Below are positions 57,236 through 64,000 of a DNA stretch of 64,000 nucleotides, piece by piece. The stretch spans positions 12,790,001 through 12,854,000 of the forward strand of contig OY754469.1 in the NCBI GenBank assembly GCA_963575645.1. The letters are read 5' to 3'. Source of the DNA: Xanthostigma xanthostigma (taxonomy: Eukaryota > Arthropoda > Insecta > Raphidioptera > Raphidiidae). The notes below the pieces were generated by a model. The model ran no database searches. It had not been told where the DNA came from and worked only from the letters and a program-made list of their open reading frames with translations. Position 1 is the first letter of the stretch, and every line of letters starts with the position of its first letter. A program made the position numbers and the translations under genes.

Positions 57236-57920
57236 AACAGTATCTCATCATCAGTCACCAAATTTGTTTTTTTATTCGACCGTTTTATAATTCCCCTTAA
57301 AAAAGTATCGTCTCGGGCATCATGACGCGCAATTCAAGAATCTCAAACTATCTGCCCGTGTGGTGTATACTATTTCCATTTATACCTCAGTCGAAAGTAC
57401 GTTTATTAATTACATTAATTATTTAATTACTTATTATTTACATAAAAATACAGATAAATTCCAAGCAAGCAGCATTAAGGTTATACGTGAAAACACGAAT
57501 GACAGCTGTTCGCGACTGTTGGCTGGCGGCAGTAACGACAGTTTCATGTATCGGTCGAAACTACGTACTTCCGGCATCAGTACGGGTAATCCCACCAATG
57601 CGTAAATGTTAGACTTTCTGCCTTAAAATTGATGCCGGAAGTACCTACGTACTCTAGACCGGGGTATGAAGAAAAGAAGAAAAGTACTTTATGCTTCTAG
57701 AACGTTAAATAAATTATTATGTACGAGTTGTGACATTACGATAAAACGAGGGTACAGCGAGTTTTTACAGTCACACGAGCCGTAAAGAAAGAGGCTTACA
57801 CGCAAACAATAATCATTTTTCACTCCATTTTTAAGCATTTTGACAGTTCACATTTGAGCAAACATCACTTCTAATAGGTTATAAAGAAACAACATACGAA
57901 CAGTGATTTATTATGGAATT
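57236..57920. other. gene-free stretch
   Basis: A short inverted pair, CTACGTACTTCCGGCATCA and TGATGCCGGAAGTACCTACG-like sequence, lies at about 57559-57650. No gene recognised. Confidence 0.4.
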
Positions 57921-57924
57921 GTAT

Positions 57925-58172
57925 TTGTGTCCAAATTTCATGATGATCGGAGTTACCGTTCAAAAGTTTTTGTCGGACGGATAAATTTTGAGTTACATTT
58001 TGCAACATTTTTCATTGATGCTCCGCTCCTATTAGTCGTAGCGTGATATTAGCCTTCCTCGATAAATGGGCTATCCAACAAAAAATGTTTTTTTCAATTT
58101 GAACCAATAGTTCATCAGATTAGCGCGTCCAATTAAACAAACAACCAAACTCTTCAGCTTTATACTTAATAT
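57925..58172 (+). repeat. RTE-type LINE tail fragment
   Basis: TGTCCAAATTTCATGATGAT, CAAAAGTTTTTGTCGGACGG, GCTCCGCTCCTATTAGTCGT, CGATAAATGGGCTATCCAAC and CAAACTCTTCAGCTTTATAC. The best-preserved copy of the family in the window. Confidence 0.7.
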
Positions 58173-58439
58173 ATTATTCATATGTATGTATCTACGAGTA
58201 TATAAAATGGGATTTTCAGACCCAAGTTGTATTGGAAACTTTTTTCAGCATCAATGACCACCCAGTTAGAAAGAATTTCACCGAAAGCCATTTTTTATTT
58301 GGTGCGGGTCCTTTGTTAAATTTTATTATTGTGATTTTCGGATCCAAACACATAACTTTCCATTGTACTGGGAAGTTAATAAATTGTATGCATTTAACTG
58401 CGATTTTATTGTGATAGAACTATGGATCTTCTGTCAGGT

Positions 58440-58814
58440 GCAGAAATGTAGCTGTGTTATTTTTACGTCTTGCTGTGTCTGGGAAGTACGCGAGTTTTGT
58501 TTTTCAGTGCAACAGGCTGCGAGCTGCAATATAGACAAACAAAGACTGCGCCAACAAGTGGTGGTGGATTCAACATATACACATATATATGTATGTATAT
58601 TCTGCCTGTACATATACAGTATAAAGCTTGCTTACGCTTTTACTAACCTTAACCCAGACCTATGTAACGGCGACACGATGTGTAGCCAATGGATAAATGG
58701 AATCGGCTGTGACGTCAGCATATAGCGCAGTCGCAGTCGTTCGTAACGCGGAACCCCGGGACGCGCGAACTGTGTTTGTGTCTATCCAGATATTCGCTCG
58801 CTGTCCGTCCGAAT
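58440..58814 (+). promoter_or_regulatory. GC-rich 5' region of a putative gene
   Basis: From about 58650 the base composition shifts to GC-rich (GCAGTCGCAGTCGTTCGTAA, GAACCCCGGGACGCGCGAAC), unlike the AT-rich surroundings. It leads directly into an ATG with a downstream donor. It probably holds the transcription start and 5' UTR. No TATA box or initiator can be assigned with confidence. Confidence 0.45.
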
Positions 58815-59010
58815 ATGGGGTTGTTACAACGTTCATCCGGTGCCCCGGACTCGATATCGCCGTTGCCCGTACCGTCACAAGATACGCCGGTCATGCATCA
58901 AGAACAACCGAAAGCGGCCGCTGTTAGCGCGCTAGCGGCAGCCTCTGTTGATTCCGTTTTGCCGAGCGAGGAAGCGAACCATTCTGCCGCGCAGGATGAT
59001 TTTCGTCTCG
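58815..59010 (+). CDS. putative first coding exon of an unidentified gene
   Basis: ATG at 58815 in good context (AAT before, G after) opens 65 codons plus one base, then CTCG followed by GTGAGTCTCG, a near-consensus splice donor. The protein starts MGLLQRSSGAPDSISPLPVP and ends in EEANHSAAQDDFRL. It is rich in Ala, Ser, Pro and Gln, with no membrane segment or signal peptide, so it looks like a disordered N-terminus of a cytosolic or nuclear protein. Codons are GC-rich, unlike random frames here. The next exon is not recognised before 64000. The frame is open upstream to 58776, but the 58815 ATG has the better context. I do not recognise the family. Confidence 0.6.
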
Positions 59011-59075
59011 GTGAGTCTCGTATATTTTTGTTCTGTGCACTTTATGCGTTTTTTTTTTTAATTATAACGTCAATA
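59011..59075 (+). other. start of putative intron
   Basis: GTGAGT donor at 59011 followed by AT-rich sequence and a T-run. The first hairpin element inserts at 59076. Confidence 0.5.
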
Positions 59076-59187
59076 CTCAATATATATTAGATATCGTGTC
59101 CATCGAGATAATAATAAGAAAAATCACAGGACTGTGGACAAAAAGTTAGATTTATTAATTTTGTCCACAACCTAGCGATTTTTCTTA
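59076..59187 (+). mobile_element. hairpin element with 18-bp direct repeats, copy 1
   Basis: TTAATTATAACGTCAATA occurs at 59058-59075 and 59188-59205. Between them lies ATATATTAGATATCGTGTCC, CATCGAGA and then an imperfect hairpin (AATAAGAAAAATC...GTGGACAAAA paired with TTTTGTCCAC...GATTTTTCTTAT). No coding capacity. The same unit recurs at 60670-60790 with a different flanking repeat. Confidence 0.75.
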
Positions 59188-59205
59188 TTAATTATAACGT
59201 CAATA

Positions 59206-60655
59206 TTTTTAAATTTAAAATTTTTTAATAAAAATTGTAGGTAATTAAAATTCTTGATAGTATGCAAGTTAAAAAAATATGTAGGTATAATAAAATTTCG
59301 CCGTTTTTATAAAATAAAACTTTTTTATAAATGCGCATTGACTAGATAGGGTTGTAAATTTTGAATGATTTAAAATGATATATTGATTTTTCACCCGTTC
59401 TTTTAACACTTTTTGTTGTCGAAGTTTCTATTGTTAAGACATTAAATACAAATATTTAATAATATTTCGTGTTAATACTTTTTTGCAAGAAAACTGCTGG
59501 TAATTTCTAGCGTTATAAAAAAGCAGTTTTTAAGCGAAAACAATTTTTTTTAATAGATAGATTTTGAAACAGCGCCTCCTGAACTTATCTGTAAACTATA
59601 CAGAGTGATCAATAAAATATGTTGTTATAACGCTGCATCGAAAAATATTAAAAAATGCGTAAATACACATTGGTTTGTTTTGAAACCAATCAAAATGTCT
59701 TGTTTTTTTAATTAAAACGAGAAAATAATTTTAAATAATTAAAAAAATTAAAACAAGCAAGCAAGAAATATGTTTGTAAATTCGTTTGCACAGGCTGCTG
59801 CATTTGTATCAACAATATTAATATCAATTTTAAAAAGTTGACTTTTTATTGTGTTCTTATATATGTTCCGGACCAAGTGATTAATCAGGGCATTATTTAT
59901 AATATGAATCAGACCATGTAATTAAAACTTCATTATTTATCACATTGTCTGGTCATTATGAATATTGCTGTGTGATTGTTGGGCAATTTGATAATTAGGT
60001 TCATTTTCTGTTCAATTGATTCTATAATAAAGTTATATCAAAATAATTTACGCTTTAACTTCATAAGTTTGGTTTATCTTAAAGTTGAAATCGTTTTTAA
60101 TTTTTAATTTTTCAGTTAATACTGTTGTTACAAAAAAATAATGTAGTTTGCCTTTTTGTTAATCATAAAACTGATTATCCTCAAAAAACTAATATTCATT
60201 TTATATTTTTCAATTTGTTACTAACTATTATTCGTATCTACCATAATGGTTTTTTTAATAATAATGTATGTCAACATTAAAATAATTTAATAAAACATAT
60301 CTTTTTATTATTCTGCCCAATAGGCGAAGGACATTATTTATAAAGCCTGGTCAATTTTATTTTTTGGATATTTTTTGTCATATTGCCCTCTCATATTAGG
60401 CATTTTTCACATTGTCGGGATATTATGAATAATGTCCTGTTTATCACTTGGTCCATAACATGTACACAGAGCAGAGCAAATACTACTTATAATGGGATTG
60501 TGTGTTGCACGGTAAAAGATACAGTAATAAAATCATAGTTAACTTTTTCATTGACCAATGTGTTTTAGTTTCTTCAAAAGACAAAAAAAATAGTTTATAG
60601 ACGCTCGAGAGTCAAATTCCATTAGCGTCTGTTAAATTCGTCAAATCTGTAAAAA
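59206..60655. other. gene-free AT-rich stretch (possible intron)
   Basis: No exon, RNA gene or transposon terminus recognised. Confidence 0.4.
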
Positions 60656-60669
60656 AATAAATTGTAATA

Positions 60670-60790
60670 TATATTAGAAATCGTGTCCATCGAGACAATT
60701 ATTAATAAGAATCGCAGGATTGTGGACAAAAAGTTCTTTATTCGTACACTGAATAAAGAACTTTTTGTCCACAATCCTGCGATTCTTATT
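60670..60790 (+). mobile_element. hairpin element with 14-bp direct repeats, copy 2
   Basis: AATAAATTGTAATA occurs at 60656-60669 and 60791-60804. The body starts TATATTAGAAATCGTGTCCA TCGAGACA and then forms a near-perfect hairpin with about 40-base arms (AATAAGAATCGCAGGATTGT, GGACAAAAAGTTCTTTATTC and mirror) around GTACACT. A minus-strand frame through it is a by-product. Confidence 0.75.
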
Positions 60791-60804
60791 AATAAATTGT
60801 AATA

Positions 60805-61712
60805 ATTATTTGCAGTAACATATTTTATTAATATTTTCACGATTCCTTCTTTTGGTTGAATAAAAAGACATGTTTCCGCAATGGGAATTGACATATAAGT
60901 AATAAGTAGTTCATGACTTTCCCTTCTGTAATTGCATTATGTGTGACTAAAAATGAAATAACAAAATAAAAAGAAAATTTGTATGTTTCATACATAAATA
61001 AAAAAAGCGGTAAGTTACATAAAAAAAAACAATTACTGCCTTATAGTGGAAAACCCACAACATTTATATTTTAGAATACATAATAAAATATTAATATGAA
61101 TTTTTAAACACTAAATACTTTTACTTTGTAAAAATTAATTTCTCTTTATACCTAAATAAAAGTTATAAAACCATGATCTCAAATTGGAAACGTCGACGGT
61201 CGACTATTAAAAAATTAATCTAAAATTGTGTGTTAGCGAGCTTCACAAGAGCAAAAAAAATATGCAAATTACCATTTTCATAAATATGAATTCGCGTTCT
61301 TTATACAAAATATTACTATTTTACTGGCAACTTTTATAATGATAAAATTACTCATAATTATGTCCGGGAACTCGTTAAACTTGCAGGGGTTATTCTCTAG
61401 TCGCACTATAATTATATAAACGTTCATTTATAGAGCACTTTATAATTACATTTTAAAATGTTTATGGCGGATGGTGAATAATGTCATCAAATAATTTATT
61501 TTCGTTCTGAATTAAACTTGAACAAACTAATATTTAGCAAATGGACAGTTTTTGGAATACGTATTGTTGTGGCTGGGACATTAATAGTCTACAGTTTATT
61601 ATTGTTGCCACAACAAAGTTTTATTTTTATCGTCGTAAAATTGAAATTAAATATATTAAATGTTGACGCAAAAATTCACAATAGTAAAATTAATTATATA
61701 CAACAAGCAAGT
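60805..61712. other. gene-free AT-rich stretch
   Basis: Nothing recognised. Confidence 0.4.
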
Positions 61713-62230
61713 AAAGGACCCCGCACAAACCTTATGGAATTTGGTTCTCGGCTAAATTGATCGAAATTAGTTTTATTTAATAATTTAAATGTCACTAGGA
61801 AAAAGTGTCCATGGGTCCATAGCCTAAAAACCAATAGATTTATAGCTACAGATATATTTAGCGATATTTTAGATTTAGATATCCATTGATTTTATGAACA
61901 TGTTCCATTTTTAACATTTGTGCTTAATTTTTAGAAATAGAAAAATAGTCGAAAACTAGGTAATGGAAGGTGTCACCCTGTATAAAATAATAATGTCATG
62001 CATATTCAGATTCAGCGCACTCGAAAACATATTTCTAGTGCGTAGGATTTTTTAAGATTGTGAATTCAATGGATATCCCTATTCCCTATATCTAAAATCT
62101 CGCTAAACATTGTAGCTAAAAATCTGTTGGTTTTAGGCTTTTTCTTAGTGACCTTTAAACTATAAAATAAAACCATTTTCGATCAATTTAATCGAGATCT
62201 AAATCCCATAAAGCTTTTGCGAGGTCCTTT
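61713..62230. mobile_element. TIR element with long arms, copy 2
   Basis: Starts AAAGGACCCCGCACAAACCT and ends TTTTGCGAGGTCCTTT. Shares GGTTCTCGG, CACTAGGAAAAAGTGTCCAT, AAACCAATAGATTTATAGCT and the GGAAGGTGTCACCCTGTATA centre with copy 1 (55183-55720), the centre being inverted relative to that copy. TA lies outside both ends here but not in copy 1. Confidence 0.75.
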
Positions 62231-63340
62231 AAGAATCTGGTCATCATTATAGTACGGTTCTTTAGTGGAGCGGCAAAGTATCGAAATAAAGTAGTGCAGA
62301 CTCGTTCGATGCATATAAACTATGCCGTTTATGTTACATTATGAATCATAAGTGTATGACTCACTCCTTAAATTCTCTGGTGTCAGATATAAAGAACTTT
62401 AGTCGAAAAACGTGCTTTTAAGCTGTTAATAGCAAACGAAACAGAATACATTATCCAGTAAAAAATGGGAATTAACAATATTTTACTTAAGCCAGAGAAT
62501 ATAGATAGACAAAATTTTCAAGAATTTCGCCCGTATCTAAAGTATGCTTTTGGTTATTTTTGGATCAAAAAATGGAAAAATGAAAAAATAAGTTAATAAT
62601 AAAATCGAGATCCGTAGAACCTACAGTCTGGTTGACATTATATGTGACCGAAATGGAATGCCTGTTAATCTGACGCTTTTTTAGAGCCACGAAATTCAAT
62701 CAACTAACATTTAGCGAGAAAGTTCATTAAATATATTAGTCTTGATTTTGCCAATCGCACAATTATGTTTGCTAGCAATAGGTTATCATTATTTTTTTCT
62801 TGTATAAAGCTATAAGAGAAGAATATCACTCAATTCTTCTGGTAATCTTTTTTAAATAAAAAATCCTTTAAAAAATATTATGTATTTAATGTTTTGGCAG
62901 TGATAAATCAATTTTCAAGTATTACAATATTTTTTTCGTCATGAAACCGTTAGCAAACAATACTTTGCTGACGATGAGAAAAATGTAATTCCCTTGGGAT
63001 TTATAACCAATTTTTAGAAATACCGATAAAATATTTTTACGTTAGAAATGTTTATTTTAAACTACTATTCCCAATAATTTTCTAGAAAGAAACAATATAA
63101 CAACACGTTTCTTTTAAACTGTTTACAATAAATATCTGCAAAGAGCGTTTCTTGATCCTAACGGATCCAACATATTTACTGCCCAGGAAGAAATGTAAAC
63201 ACTGCGTTTAAAAAAGTTTTCACTTCAAAAATTGTATGGGTAGCATATATACATTCAAAATGTTTTTGAAGTAAAACTTCTTTTAAAATTGTAACGAACG
63301 TGTCGCAAAATACGTATACCATATAGTATATACTATAATA
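62231..63340. other. gene-free AT-rich stretch
   Basis: Nothing recognised. Confidence 0.4.
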
Positions 63341-63589
63341 CCATCAAAAAAATAAATGTGAAAAAGGGAGCCAAGCTCAATATTCAATACAAAAAGAATT
63401 GAAATCTCAAAAGGTGCCAAGTTTTCACTTGTCAAGTTTTCGTGTTTTATATTATGATTTATACCTAGCTATATGCTTATATATGCGTAAAAACATGCCA
63501 AGTAAAAACTTGGCGCCTTTTTAGATCTCAAGTCTTTTTGTATTGAATGTTGAACTTGGCTACCTTTTTCACATTTATGTTTTTGATGG
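63341..63589. mobile_element. palindromic MITE, copy 2 (CCAAGTT family)
   Basis: Left CCATCAAAAAAATAAATGTG, GAGCCAAGCTCAATATTCAA; right TTGAACTTGGCTACC-type and CACATTTATGTTTTTGATGG. The inner arms GGTGCCAAGTTTTCACTTG/CAAGTAAAAACTTGGCGCC also pair. Arms are about 90 bases. Copy 1 is at 35291-35470. Confidence 0.8.
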
Positions 63590-64000
63590 GATATAATTAC
63601 TTTTTGTAAGGAAATTATTCTTATTTATCATTTAATTGATTTGTAAAATTATTCTTTTTGCCTGTAACCTATAGTTTTCTTTTTCGAAAGGCATTAGGTG
63701 TTAATATAAATCGATTGCTTGGAAAATATTTCAAATTTTAACAATTCACTGTTTTCTGATTTTTTCCTTTATATAGACACAATTTCCTAGCTGGACGCCA
63801 AATTTTAACTTTTTAAGTCATCTGGAAGTGGGTTAGATTTTTACCTATATGTCAGTAAGTCAGTCAGTCGGTCAGTGACAAAAATGCCTATTTTTAGACG
63901 TTAATATCTAAAACCGTTTGAGCTGTATTTATGAAATTTAGGGTTCTAGTTAATCTATGGGGTTTTAATAAATAAACCAAATTTCATGTATTTATGTTAA
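63590..64000. other. gene-free stretch at window end
   Basis: GTCAGTAAGTCAGTCAGTCG at about 63851 resembles the CAGTCAGTCAGGACAA segment of the tail repeat at 34010, so a non-LTR tail fragment may run off the window. No gene. Confidence 0.35.

Noticed and set aside
58660..58927. Alternative frames on both strands overlapping the putative first exon
   Set aside because: GC-rich DNA keeps several frames open by chance. Only the frame from 58815 combines a good ATG context with a donor, although the choice is not proven.
1..64000. CRISPR array, prophage, operon or other prokaryotic system
   Set aside because: No regularly spaced direct repeats with unique spacers, no dense coding and no ribosome-binding sites; the window is clearly eukaryotic.

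Overview
The window looks like AT-rich, intron- and repeat-dominated nuclear DNA of an insect. Two things support this. First, the best coding sequence is two spliced exons of a GRXCR1-like protein with animal-type GT-AG junctions. Second, the repeat content is what insect genomes carry: many short hAT-, PIF/Harbinger- and Tc1/mariner-like elements, 5'-truncated LINEs ending in microsatellites, RTE-type tails and Penelope-like elements (PLEs). A lepidopteran is my best guess from the style of the repeats (for example the GAGGGTTCCGTAC-type repeat at 29.6-30.6 kb), but that is inference. Nothing here is prokaryotic, and I saw no complete gene, tRNA, rRNA or CRISPR.

Genes. On the plus strand, 37074-37139 and 39123-39296 are the last two coding exons of a glutaredoxin domain-containing cysteine-rich protein (GRXCR1-like). 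They encode the end of the glutaredoxin fold and the four-CxxC zinc-binding tail. The exons with the glutaredoxin core were not recognised upstream and may lie in the first 37 kb or outside the window. A second plus-strand gene probably begins at 58815-59010: a GC-rich 5' region, an ATG in good context, 65 codons and a GTGAGT donor, with the rest beyond the window. Its identity is unknown.

Layout. 0-9 kb: an inverted PIF/Harbinger-like copy, nested palindromes at 4.4-5.0 kb, a hAT MITE with a perfect 8-bp target duplication (6.3-6.9 kb) and a 666-bp foldback (7.5-8.2 kb). 9-26 kb: a LINE 3' end, RTE-type tails, four-copy repeats carrying an AACGTT minisatellite, two copies of a 0.5-kb TIR element, a Tc1/mariner-like MITE and a Penelope-type terminal structure. 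26-42 kb: a cluster of hAT elements (two of them nested in other repeats), the GRXCR1 exons, and more RTE-type tails. 42-50 kb: a PIF-like MITE with TTA target duplications, a Tc1/mariner MITE nested in another TIR element, a head-to-head PLE pair inside one 13-bp target duplication, and a LINE C-terminus inside another TIR element. 50-64 kb: a hAT MITE, foldbacks, the putative first exon, and two copies of a ~115-bp hairpin unit flanked by unrelated 18- and 14-bp direct repeats.

How it fits together. The only cellular functions visible are the GRXCR1 tail and the unknown first exon. The rest is a stratified record of insertions, several of which can be ordered by nesting. No operon-like or defence-like system was found. 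The most unusual structures are the palindromic PLE dimer with its hammerhead-like motifs and the small hairpin elements with long target duplications.
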